Assembly: GCA_025774805.1 (NCBI GenBank)
Contig: JALGZR010000056.1
Location: 1-24,488 of the forward strand
Length of the DNA stretch: 24,488 bases
Source: a bacterium
GTDB lineage: Bacteria; ARS69
Direction: 5' to 3'
Shown: in pieces, positions 7,731 to 13,985 of the stretch
How positions within the stretch are numbered: the first letter of the stretch is position 1
Layout of the letters: the number at the start of each line of letters is the position of its first letter
Notes under the pieces: generated by a model
What the model was told of the DNA's origin: nothing
What the model saw: the letters and a program-made list of their open reading frames with translations, nothing else
The model's database searches: none
Position numbers and translations under genes: made by a program

Positions 7731-8432
7731 TTGGCGCGGAAGAAGAGCGGAAAGGCCGGCCCGAAGGGCCGGAAGAAGAAGAGAGACGAGGCGAACGTCA
7801 CCGAAAACTCCGGCCCCGTGAAGGAGGAGGCGTCCGGGAGCGCGACCGGATCGGGTGGGGATCCCCCCGTCGCCACCGAGGAGGCAGAGGACGGAATCGA
7901 TTCCTCCGAGGACTCTTCCGCGGCCACCGAGACCGCGACCGAGACGGTGGAGATCCCGCTCGAGGAACGGCTCGAGCGGGCCGAGCGCGACGCGGCCGCC
8001 GCCGCGGACCGGGCGCTCCGCACCCTCGCCGAGTTCGACAACTACCGCCGCCGAATGCAGAGAGAGCTCCAGAGCGCACGGGATCGAAGTGCGGCCGAGG
8101 TGCTGACCGAGACGCTCGATGTCGTGGACAACTTCGACCGGGCCCTGGAGCACGCGGGAGAGGGCGTGCCCGAGGCGTTTCTCGAGGGCATGCGTCTCGT
8201 GGCGCGCGGGCTCCACGATCTCCTGGAGCGCCGGGGCGTCGCGCGGATCGAGACCGTGGGCACGCCGTTCGACCCCGAGCTGCACGACGCGCTCACGAGC
8301 CAGCCCTCGGAGGACGTGGAGCCGAACACGATTCTGACGGAGATCCAGTCCGGTTACCGTATGGGTGATCGGGTGCTCCGCCCGGCCAAAGTGATCGTGG
8401 CCCGCATCGTCGAGGTCGAGAAGGACCCATGA
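7731..8432 (+). CDS. grpE: GrpE, nucleotide exchange factor of DnaK
   Basis: GrpE releases ADP from DnaK in the cytoplasmic Hsp70 cycle. The TTG start at 7731 is set by GGAGGAG (7718-7724) six bases upstream and gives 233 residues. The first 75 or so residues are a low-complexity, Lys- then Glu/Ser/Thr-rich extension. A long helical/coiled-coil part follows, with [10 protein letters not shown] and [11 protein letters not shown], then the C-terminal beta domain with [12 protein letters not shown] and a [17 protein letters not shown] ending, all family hallmarks. The stop overlaps the dnaJ ATG by four bases (ATGA), indicating coupling. The gene lies downstream of hrcA, in the CIRCE-controlled operon, separated from it by the 184-bp repeat. 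Confidence 0.96.
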   Translation: MARKKSGKAGPKGRKKKRDEANVTENSGPVKEEASGSATGSGGDPPVATEEAEDGIDSSEDSSAATETATETVEIPLEERLERAERDAAAAADRALRTLAEFDNYRRRMQRELQSARDRSAAEVLTETLDVVDNFDRALEHAGEGVPEAFLEGMRLVARGLHDLLERRGVARIETVGTPFDPELHDALTSQPSEDVEPNTILTEIQSGYRMGDRVLRPAKVIVARIVEVEKDP

Positions 8433-9586
8433 GCAAGCGCGACTACTACGAGGTCCTCGGTGTCGATCGGAGCTCGTCCGCCGACGAGATCAAGAAGGCC
8501 TACCGGAAGAAGGCCGTCCAGTACCATCCGGACAAGAACCCGGGGGACCGCGAGGCCGAAGAGCGGTTCAAGGAGGCGACCGAGGCGTACGAGGTCCTCC
8601 GTGACGACGAGAAGAGAAAGCGCTACGACCAGTTCGGTCACTCCGGAGTCGACGGTGGTTTCGGCGGCCCGGGCGCGGGCTTCGGGGGCTTCGATCTCTC
8701 CGACGCGTTGCGTGCCTTCATGCGCGACTTCGGCGGCATGGGTCTCGACGATCTGTTCGGCGGATTCGGGGCCGGAGGCGCGACGCGCGAACGATCCGTG
8801 CGGAGGGGGCAGAATCTCCAGGTCCGGCTGAAGCTCACGCTCGAAGAGGTCGCCGCGGGAGTCTCCAAGAAGATCAAGCTGAGGCGGATGTCTCCGTGCG
8901 AGACGTGTCGCGGTTCGGGCGCGCGCCCCGGCAGCTCGCCCGCGACCTGTCCCGATTGCCGAGGCGTCGGACAGGTGCGGCAGGTGCAGCGGTCGATCCT
9001 CGGCCAGTTCGTGAGCGTGGCCCCCTGCCGACGCTGCGGAGGTGTCGGGGAGGTCATTCTCGATCCCTGCGACGCGTGCCACGGTGAAGGCCGGGGGCAG
9101 ATTACCGAGACCCTCTCGGTCGACATTCCGGCGGGAGTAAGCCAGGGGAACTACATCCCGATCGAGAGCAAGGGGCACGCCGGTCCGCGCGGGGGGCCCC
9201 CCGGCGATCTCGTGATCATCATCGAGGAGAAGGACCACCACGTCTTCGAGCGACACGGCGACGACGTTCTCTGCGAGGTTCCGATCTCCTATCCGACGGC
9301 GGCCCTCGGCGGCAAGATCGAGGTTCCGACCCTGAGCGGCACGGCCCGTCTCGAGATCCCGGCCGGCACCCAGACCCACCAGGTATTCCGGCTGCGCGGC
9401 CAAGGCATCCCGCATCTCCACTCGTCGCGCCGGGGCGATCAGCTCGTGCGCGCCCGGATCTGGACTCCGAAGAAGCTCTCGCCCGAGGAGCGGATGATCC
9501 TCGAGAAGCTGGGCGAGATTCAGGGTAAGCTCCCCAAGCCCGGACGGGGCATCTTCGAGAGGATTCGCGACGCCATCACCGGCTAG
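8429..9586 (+). CDS. dnaJ: Molecular chaperone DnaJ (Hsp40, type I)
   Basis: DnaJ delivers unfolded clients to DnaK and stimulates its ATPase. The 385-residue protein has all type I domains. The J domain is residues 1-70, with HPD at 33-35 and [11 protein letters not shown] Gly/Phe-rich linker (about 75-130) follows. The zinc region, from residue 157, has four CxxCxGxG repeats: [24 protein letters not shown] and CDACHGEG. The two C-terminal client-binding domains contain [15 protein letters not shown] and a [11 protein letters not shown] segment. Translation is coupled to grpE by the ATGA overlap. dnaK, normally between grpE and dnaJ, is not here and must be encoded elsewhere. The TAG stop lies in a CTAG followed by a recurrent GCATCTCTC motif. 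Confidence 0.98.
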   Translation: MSKRDYYEVLGVDRSSSADEIKKAYRKKAVQYHPDKNPGDREAEERFKEATEAYEVLRDDEKRKRYDQFGHSGVDGGFGGPGAGFGGFDLSDALRAFMRDFGGMGLDDLFGGFGAGGATRERSVRRGQNLQVRLKLTLEEVAAGVSKKIKLRRMSPCETCRGSGARPGSSPATCPDCRGVGQVRQVQRSILGQFVSVAPCRRCGGVGEVILDPCDACHGEGRGQITETLSVDIPAGVSQGNYIPIESKGHAGPRGGPPGDLVIIIEEKDHHVFERHGDDVLCEVPISYPTAALGGKIEVPTLSGTARLEIPAGTQTHQVFRLRGQGIPHLHSSRRGDQLVRARIWTPKKLSPEERMILEKLGEIQGKLPKPGRGIFERIRDAITG

Positions 9587-9602
9587 CCCGCATCTCTCAT
9601 CC
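9583..9602 (+). repeat. Stop-adjacent motif CTA-R-CC-N-GCATYTCTC, copy after dnaJ
   Basis: CTAGCC-C-GCATCTCTCATCC begins at the dnaJ stop. Close relatives start at the OPT transporter stop (13748) and the MFS transporter stop (22018). The copy at 22018 forms one arm of a long hairpin, and its other arm in reverse complement (CCCGCATCTCTC) matches this copy almost exactly. This is probably a remnant or variant of a short dispersed hairpin repeat. Confidence 0.5.
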
Positions 9603-9626
9603 ACCCCTGCTGCGGCAGCGGCTCCC

Positions 9627-9651
9627 CGCGCCCGGCTTCGTCGCTGGCGCG
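9627..9651 (+). terminator. Candidate terminator of the hrcA operon
   Basis: CGCGCC (9627-9632) pairs with GGCGCG (9646-9651), followed directly by TTT. The stem is short and the T-run weak, but the position 40 bases after dnaJ and before the next promoter fits a terminator. Confidence 0.35.
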
Positions 9652-9773
9652 TTTCCGCCCTGCGACGGGACTGCGGCCCCGCCTCGAGCGAAAGCCCCCC
9701 AGATCCTCGCCGGACACGACGAGCGCCGCCTCGCGACGAGCCTGTCGAGACACGCGCGCTCGCGTCGCTCGCC

Positions 9774-9802
9774 TTGACGCGACCGGGGGCAGAACCTAGA
9801 GT
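9774..9802 (+). promoter_or_regulatory. Sigma70-type promoter for the small exported protein
   Basis: TTGACG (9774-9779), 17-bp spacer, TAGAGT (9797-9802). It lies 37 bases before an ATG preceded by AGGAG (9825-9829). The -10 box contains one of the few CTAG tetranucleotides in the window. Confidence 0.6.
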
Positions 9803-9838
9803 TCCGGCGCACTCATTCCTCCGCAGGAGTATCGACCG

Positions 9839-10306
9839 ATGTCCGGAGTCAAGCCTCACGGCGTGCTGGTGTCCATCGCCCTCGGGATCGCTCTCATCGC
9901 GATGATCCCGTCCGGCGCTTCCGCTCAGATCGTCGAGACGCGGGAGGGGGACGCCAATCCCATGGTGTCCGTCTTCAAGTCGACGATCTACGGAGGTCTG
10001 GCCGGGCTCGTCGTCGGGCTGGCCATCGAGGTCGCCGACGACGACGACTCCAACGACGCGCTCCGCTGGAGCTTCGTCGGTGGGACCTTCGTCGGCCTCG
10101 GCTTCGGCATCTACCACGTGATGTCGCGTCCGGGGCCCGGCCAAGCCCTTCTCGAGGGAGGCTCGGACGGTTGGGCGTTGCGCCCGCCGACGCCGATCCT
10201 GGCGGCCCGCGCTCCCGGTCCGGAGGCGAGAGGGGTCGCCGGGATCCGATCCGCCGAGCTCGTCCTCTCCGAGGTCCGCGCGCGACTCGTCACGGTCTCC
10301 TTCTGA
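9839..10306 (+). CDS. Small exported glycine-rich protein of unknown function
   Basis: I do not recognise the family. From ATG 9839 (AGGAG nine bases upstream) it is 155 residues. Residues 1-30 form a clear signal peptide ending SGASAQ. Residues 51-65 (YGGLAGLVVGLAIEV) form a glycine-zipper-like hydrophobic stretch, followed by an Asp4 cluster (67-70). A second Gly-rich hydrophobic stretch lies at about 80-94 (VGGTFVGLGFGIYHV). The last 60 residues are Pro/Ala/Arg-rich and poorly structured. The two-segment layout suggests a small envelope protein whose hydrophobic segments pack as a hairpin in a membrane. It has its own promoter and is followed by a strong hairpin before rsmE. The ORF is supported by promoter, RBS and signal peptide rather than homology. 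Confidence 0.7.
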   Translation: MSGVKPHGVLVSIALGIALIAMIPSGASAQIVETREGDANPMVSVFKSTIYGGLAGLVVGLAIEVADDDDSNDALRWSFVGGTFVGLGFGIYHVMSRPGPGQALLEGGSDGWALRPPTPILAARAPGPEARGVAGIRSAELVLSEVRARLVTVSF

Positions 10307-10311
10307 CCCCG

Positions 10312-10334
10312 TCCGGGCGGAGGAGCCGCCCGGA
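10312..10334 (+). terminator. Perfect 9-bp hairpin between the small exported protein gene and rsmE
   Basis: TCCGGGCGG (10312-10320) pairs perfectly with CCGCCCGGA (10326-10334) around the loop AGGAG, six bases after the upstream stop. No T-run follows. The loop and stem edge contain a GGAGGAG, but it is about 21 bases from the rsmE ATG. The nearer AGGA at 10337-10340 is the likelier ribosome site. The hairpin may be a terminator or an RNA element tuning rsmE. Confidence 0.5.
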
Positions 10335-10346
10335 ACAGGATCTCGG

Positions 10347-11114
10347 ATGCACCGGGTCTTCTTCACCGACCCCACGGTCGATGGCTCGCGAGTGGTCGTG
10401 AACGACGCGAGCCGGCGTCACCTCGCCGACAGCCTCCGCGTTCGAGTCGGCGAGCGATTCCTGGCCACGAACGGTCGCGGCATCGAGTGGTTGCTCGAGA
10501 TCGAGCTCTTGGACCGGCGCGAGCTGGTGGCTCGGGTCGTCGAGGAGCGCAGTCGGCCGGCCGGACCGGGCCGGGGGCTCACGCTGGCGATCGCTCCCCC
10601 CAAAGGGGGGCGCATGGAGACCGCGATCGAGAAGACCGTGGAGATCGGGGTCGGCCGCGTCGTGCCGCTCCGCACCGAGCGATCGGTGGTCCTGGGCCGC
10701 GACGACTCGTCCCGGGGCGAGCGGTGGAGACGGGTGGCGGCCTCCGCGACGGCGCAGTCCGGTCGATTCCGGGTTCCGGAGATCGCGCCGGTGCGGACCC
10801 TGACGGACGCCGTGAGGGAGGCCCGAGCCGGCCGGATTCTCCTGCTTCATCCCGGGCCGGAGGCGGCTCCCCTCCCCGCGGCCATGCGGAACGTCCGTCC
10901 GGGCGACCCGGTGGCCCTCTTCGTGGGGCCCGAAGGGGGCTTCTCCGAGACCGAACTCGAGAGCGCCCGACGGGCGCGGGCGGACGTGGTGACCCTGGGA
11001 GAGAATCGGCTTCGTACGGAAACCGCCGCGATCGTCGCCGTCACACTCGCCCTGGCGGCGATTCGGGGGCAATCCGAGGAGGCGGAGCGGTCGGAAGGGG
11101 GCCGGGCAGGCTAG
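10347..11114 (+). CDS. rsmE: 16S rRNA m3U1498 methyltransferase RsmE
   Basis: RsmE methylates N3 of U1498 of 16S rRNA using SAM; it is a SPOUT-class enzyme with a trefoil knot. The 255-residue length is normal for the family. An N-terminal PUA-like part (HRVFFTDP, then ASRRHLADSLRVRVGE) is followed by LAIAPPKGGRMETAIEKTVEIGV, AQSGRFRVPEI and the knot motifs FVGPEGGFSETELE and TLGENRLRTETAAI. These are the family signatures. AGGA at 10337-10340 supports the ATG. rsmE commonly follows dnaJ (often with prmA) in bacteria, and here it lies just downstream of the heat-shock operon. Its stop shares a CTAG with the stop of the convergent Rrf2 gene (four-base overlap). Confidence 0.95.
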   Translation: MHRVFFTDPTVDGSRVVVNDASRRHLADSLRVRVGERFLATNGRGIEWLLEIELLDRRELVARVVEERSRPAGPGRGLTLAIAPPKGGRMETAIEKTVEIGVGRVVPLRTERSVVLGRDDSSRGERWRRVAASATAQSGRFRVPEIAPVRTLTDAVREARAGRILLLHPGPEAAPLPAAMRNVRPGDPVALFVGPEGGFSETELESARRARADVVTLGENRLRTETAAIVAVTLALAAIRGQSEEAERSEGGRAG

Positions 11115-11575
11115 CCGGAGCCCAGCTCCGGCGCCTCCTGCTCCTCTCCGGAGAAGTCGCGCTTCTGGACGAGCGTCTTGCCCATGTCACGAAGGGTGAG
11201 GCCCGAGATCCCCTGGAGGAACGTCTCGCGGAACTCCTTCCAGGACTCGTGAAGAGAGCACGGCTCCTCGTCCAGGCACTCGTCCAGACCCAGCACGCAG
11301 CGCCGCCGGATCGAGTCGAAGCCGTCGATCGCTTCGACAATATCCCTCACGAAGAGCTCGTCCGCCGGCTTCGTGAGCAGAAATCCCCCGCCCGGGCCGC
11401 GGAGCGCGCGCACGAGCCCCTTGTACGTCAGCTGATTCAGGATCTTCGCCAGGAAGTGCCGGGGGATCTTCTCCGATTCCGCGATGTCCTTGACCTGGAT
11501 GGGGCGCTCGTCGCCGTAGACCGCGAGGTGGGTCAGGGCGCGGATCGCGTATTCGCATACCGTCGTGAAAAACAT
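11111..11575 (-). CDS. Rrf2-family Fe-S-dependent transcriptional regulator
   Basis: A 154-residue winged-helix regulator of the Rrf2 family (IscR/NsrR/RsrR group). It begins MFFTTVCEYAIRALTHLA, typical of the family. The HTH is around residues 25-60, with VKDIAESEKIPRHFLAKIL and the wing GLVRALRGPGGGFLL. Three cysteines, Cys93, Cys100 and Cys106 (C-x6-C-x5-C), sit where IscR and NsrR bind their cluster, so an Fe-S cluster sensing redox state, NO or Fe-S status is inferred; the spacing is one residue longer than IscR's. A GAGGGTGG-like Shine-Dalgarno lies upstream of the ATG. The gene is divergent from the OPT transporter and convergent with rsmE, so its targets may be itself and the transporter. 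No isc/suf genes are near, so I give no symbol. Confidence 0.93.
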   Translation of the reverse strand: MFFTTVCEYAIRALTHLAVYGDERPIQVKDIAESEKIPRHFLAKILNQLTYKGLVRALRGPGGGFLLTKPADELFVRDIVEAIDGFDSIRRRCVLGLDECLDEEPCSLHESWKEFRETFLQGISGLTLRDMGKTLVQKRDFSGEEQEAPELGSG

Positions 11576-11610
11576 GGGCCACCCTCTGCTGCGTGAAATG
11601 ACGAGAACCC

Positions 11611-11658
11611 AGCGTAGGGGACCCCAGGGGGCCCGTCAAGCGGGTCTGTTGGGGTCCC
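11611..11658 (-). promoter_or_regulatory. Promoter of the Rrf2 gene with paired palindromic sites
   Basis: On the minus strand TTGACG (11634-11639) and TACGCT (11611-11616) are 17 bp apart. The core is bracketed by a perfect 9-bp inverted repeat: GGGACCCCA at 11618-11626 and TGGGGTCCC at 11650-11658. Each half is itself nearly palindromic (GGGG-A/T-CCC), so two operator-like sites lie in the spacer and just upstream of -35. Autoregulation by the Rrf2 protein is inferred. Confidence 0.6.
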
Positions 11659-11691
11659 GGGACGGACTCGGCGGCCATGGGCCCTCGCGGC

Positions 11692-11721
11692 TGGACGGAG
11701 CGGCGGGGCCCGGGCTATGGT
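11692..11721 (+). promoter_or_regulatory. Weak candidate promoter of the OPT transporter gene
   Basis: TGGACG (11692-11697), 18 bp, TATGGT (11716-11721), about 90 bases before the ATG at 11811. It is a modest match only. It lies within 40 bp of the GGGG-A/T-CCC sites at the divergent Rrf2 promoter, so one regulator could act on both. Confidence 0.3.
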
Positions 11722-11810
11722 CGGAGGCCGTGCCTCGGGCGCGCCGCGGCCCGCGGATCGCAGCGCGAGGGGCTCTCCGGCGGACGTCCTCCCCGCGACC
11801 AGGGTACGAG

Positions 11811-13751
11811 ATGATCGAGGCCCGGGAACCGAAGCCCGCTCTCCCCCACGAGGCCTACGAGGAGCTTCCCGAGGGCGTCGCGTTCCCTTCGGTGATTCCG
11901 GCCTCGGTGCTGCAGGCCGAGTTCACGTTCAAGGCGATTCTGGTGGGAATCATCGTCGGTGTCGTCTTCGGCGCCGCGAACGCCTACCTCGGCCTGAAGG
12001 TCGGACTGACGGTCTCGGCGAGCATTCCCGCCGCGGTCATCGGCGTCGCGGTCTTCCGGATTCTCCGGTCCGGGACCCTGCTCGAGACGAACATCGTCCA
12101 GACCGTCGGCTCCGCCGGGGAGTCGCTGGCGGCCGGAGTCATCTTCACTCTCCCGGTGCTCTTCCTGTGGGAGCTCTCGCCCGGCTTCTGGCCGATCTTC
12201 CCTCTGGCGATGATCGGCGGACTCCTGGGCGTGATGTTCATGATTCCGCTGCGCCGCTTTCTCATCGTGCGCGAGCACGGGCGACTCACGTACCCGGAGG
12301 GGACCGCCTGCGCGGAGGTCCTCGTCGCCAGCCAGGCCGGGGGAAACCAGGCGCGGCAGCTCTTCCAGGGGATGGGCGTCGGCGCGCTCTACATGACGCT
12401 CGCGAAGTTCTTCCACCTCTGGCCGGAGGAGCCCGACGTCGCCATCGACCGGGGCAACTACCGGACCTCGTTCGGGGGGTCGCTGAGCCCCGAGCTGCTC
12501 GGGGTCGGCTTCATCATCGGGCCGCGCGTGTCGGCCGTGATGCTCGCGGGCGGCGTGGTCGGGTGGGGCGTCATCATTCCGCTGATCTACCTCTTCGGCT
12601 CGGGGGTCGACACGCCCCTCGCCCCCGAGACCGAGCGGGCCATTCGGGACATGGGCTCCTTCGACATCTGGAGCCGCTATCTCCGTTACATCGGCGCGGG
12701 CGGCGTCGCCTTCGGAGGGCTCTTCACGCTGATCAAGTCGTTCCCGGTGATCGTGTCGAGCTTTCGTCTCGCCGTCGCGAATCTCGGCCGCGCCGCCGCG
12801 GACGGCGTGGAGCGGACGAGCCGAGACATCCCGATCCACTGGGTGGGCGGCGGGGCGCTCCTGTTCGCCCTTCTCGCGGCGTTTCTTCCGCTGAAGGTCA
12901 CCGGAGGACAGATCGGTCTCCTGGCCGGCGTGTTCGTGGTGGTCTTCGGCTTCTTCTTCGTGACGGTCTCGTCGCGGATCGTCGGGCTGCTCGGCTCGTC
13001 GTCGAACCCGATCTCCGGGATGACCATCGCGACGGTCCTCCTCTGCGCGCTCGCGTTCGGGGCGAACGCCGCCGGTATCGACGCCAAGGTCACCGTGCTC
13101 ACGGTGGGGGCGATGGTGTGCATAGCCGCCGCGATCGCCGGCGACACGTCCCAGGATCTGAAGACGGGACATCTCGTCGGGGCCACGCCGCGAAACCAGC
13201 AGGTCGGGGAGATCATCGGTGTCGTCGCCGCGGCGATCGCGATGTCGACCGTGCTGGCCCTCTTCCGCGCGGACGTGGTCTCGGGCGAGTTCAAGGCCCC
13301 CCAGGCGAACCTCATCCGGCTCGTCATCGACGGCGTGCTCGACGGGGACCTCCCCTGGGCGCTCGTCTTCAGCGGCATGTTCCTGGCGTTCTGCGTGGAG
13401 ATCATGGGACTGCCCACGCTGGCCTTCGCGGTCGGCCTCTACCTCCCGGTGCACCTGGCGGTTCCGATCATGGTCGGGGGCCTGATCCGCCTCGGGGTGG
13501 AGCGGAGATACACCGGCGAGGAGCGGTCGGACCGACGCGAGAACGGGGTTCTCTACTCGTCGGGCATGATCGCGGGAGCGGCGATGATCGGTGTGATCGG
13601 AGCCGCCTTCACGTTCCTCGACTTCCATCCCTTCGAGGCGATCGCCCCCGAGGAGCCCGACCCCTCCGTGTGGCACTGGGCCACGCTGGCCTTCCTGATC
13701 CTCGGGGGGACCCTGGCCGGAAAGGTGTCCGGGCGGCTCCACCGAGCCTAG
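11811..13751 (+). CDS. OPT-family oligopeptide/metal-chelate transporter
   Basis: A polytopic inner-membrane protein of 646 residues from ATG 11811 (AGGG at 11801-11804), the usual size for bacterial OPT members. These are secondary transporters of oligopeptides or, in the YSL branch, metal chelates. The N-terminal part reads ILVGIIVGVVFGAANAYLGL then KVGLTVSASIPAAVIGVAVF, the family's first conserved helices, followed by ETNIVQTVGSAGESLAAGVI and a TYPEGTACAEVL loop. More than ten hydrophobic segments continue to the C-terminus, including GLLGSSSNPISGMTIATVLL and AGDTSQDLKTGHLVGATP, also typical of the family. The open frame extends upstream to 11565, overlapping the Rrf2 promoter, and that part lacks protein-like character. 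The substrate cannot be told from sequence. The divergent Rrf2 gene is a candidate regulator. Confidence 0.93.
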   Translation: MIEAREPKPALPHEAYEELPEGVAFPSVIPASVLQAEFTFKAILVGIIVGVVFGAANAYLGLKVGLTVSASIPAAVIGVAVFRILRSGTLLETNIVQTVGSAGESLAAGVIFTLPVLFLWELSPGFWPIFPLAMIGGLLGVMFMIPLRRFLIVREHGRLTYPEGTACAEVLVASQAGGNQARQLFQGMGVGALYMTLAKFFHLWPEEPDVAIDRGNYRTSFGGSLSPELLGVGFIIGPRVSAVMLAGGVVGWGVIIPLIYLFGSGVDTPLAPETERAIRDMGSFDIWSRYLRYIGAGGVAFGGLFTLIKSFPVIVSSFRLAVANLGRAAADGVERTSRDIPIHWVGGGALLFALLAAFLPLKVTGGQIGLLAGVFVVVFGFFFVTVSSRIVGLLGSSSNPISGMTIATVLLCALAFGANAAGIDAKVTVLTVGAMVCIAAAIAGDTSQDLKTGHLVGATPRNQQVGEIIGVVAAAIAMSTVLALFRADVVSGEFKAPQANLIRLVIDGVLDGDLPWALVFSGMFLAFCVEIMGLPTLAFAVGLYLPVHLAVPIMVGGLIRLGVERRYTGEERSDRRENGVLYSSGMIAGAAMIGVIGAAFTFLDFHPFEAIAPEEPDPSVWHWATLAFLILGGTLAGKVSGRLHRA

Positions 13752-13767
13752 CCAGCATTTCTCCCAC
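13748..13767 (+). repeat. Stop-adjacent motif, copy after the OPT transporter
   Basis: CTAGCC-A-GCATTTCTCCCACC starts one base before the OPT TAG stop. It is related to the copies at 9583 and 22018. It is directly followed by the mutS2 -35 box at 13771. Confidence 0.45.
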
Positions 13768-13769
13768 CC

Positions 13770-13806
13770 CTTGACAGGCCCCGGGGCCGATGGCTATCTT
13801 GTCAAG
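13770..13806 (+). promoter_or_regulatory. mutS2 promoter embedded in an inverted repeat
   Basis: TTGACA (13771-13776), 18 bp, TATCTT (13795-13800), a strong sigma70-type match. CTTGACA (13770-13776) recurs in reverse complement as TGTCAAG (13800-13806) at the expected start site. The spacer contains a 12-bp perfect palindrome GGCCCCGGGGCC (13777-13788). The geometry looks like an operator over the promoter. Confidence 0.7.
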
Positions 13807-13815
13807 GGCCGCCGT

Positions 13816-13863
13816 ATGGCATTGGTCAGGGAATTCAGAAGGCCCTGCAAAAGCGCGAGTTAG
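13816..13863 (+). CDS. Possible 15-residue leader ORF upstream of mutS2
   Basis: ATG 13816 opens a 15-codon frame ending TAG at 13861-13863, encoding MALVREFRRPCKSAS. It starts about ten bases after the predicted transcription start, with AAGGG at 13804-13808 as its only possible ribosome site. A hairpin follows within ten bases. It could be a leader peptide, but a chance ORF of this length is common. It is not ribosomal protein S21, which often occupies this operon position. Confidence 0.2.
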   Translation: MALVREFRRPCKSAS

Positions 13864-13868
13864 GAGAC

Positions 13869-13896
13869 GCCGCAGAACCGGTCGGGGATCTGCGGC
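13869..13896 (+). promoter_or_regulatory. Leader hairpin in the mutS2 5' untranslated region
   Basis: GCCGCAGA (13869-13876) pairs perfectly with TCTGCGGC (13889-13896) around a 12-base loop. It lies in the approximately 180-base leader between the promoter and mutS2. No T-run follows, so it is more likely a structured leader than a terminator. Apart from this, the tiny ORF and the promoter, I see nothing else in 13752-13985. Confidence 0.4.
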
Positions 13897-13985
13897 TTCG
13901 TCGTCCTCCTCGCCGCCGTTCCGAACCGACCGCGAGGGCGCCCGGGCTCTCGCCCGGTCGGACCACCTCCTGGGCCCCGGAGATC

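Noticed and set aside
9597-9812. Minus-strand ORF of 71 codons in the dnaJ-exported protein gap
   Set aside because: Arg/Ser-rich composition with no ribosome site; it overlaps the repeat motif, hairpin and promoter of the plus-strand genes.
11565-11810. N-terminal extension of the OPT transporter
   Set aside because: It overlaps the divergent Rrf2 promoter and start, lacks transporter character, and the ATG at 11811 has a ribosome site.
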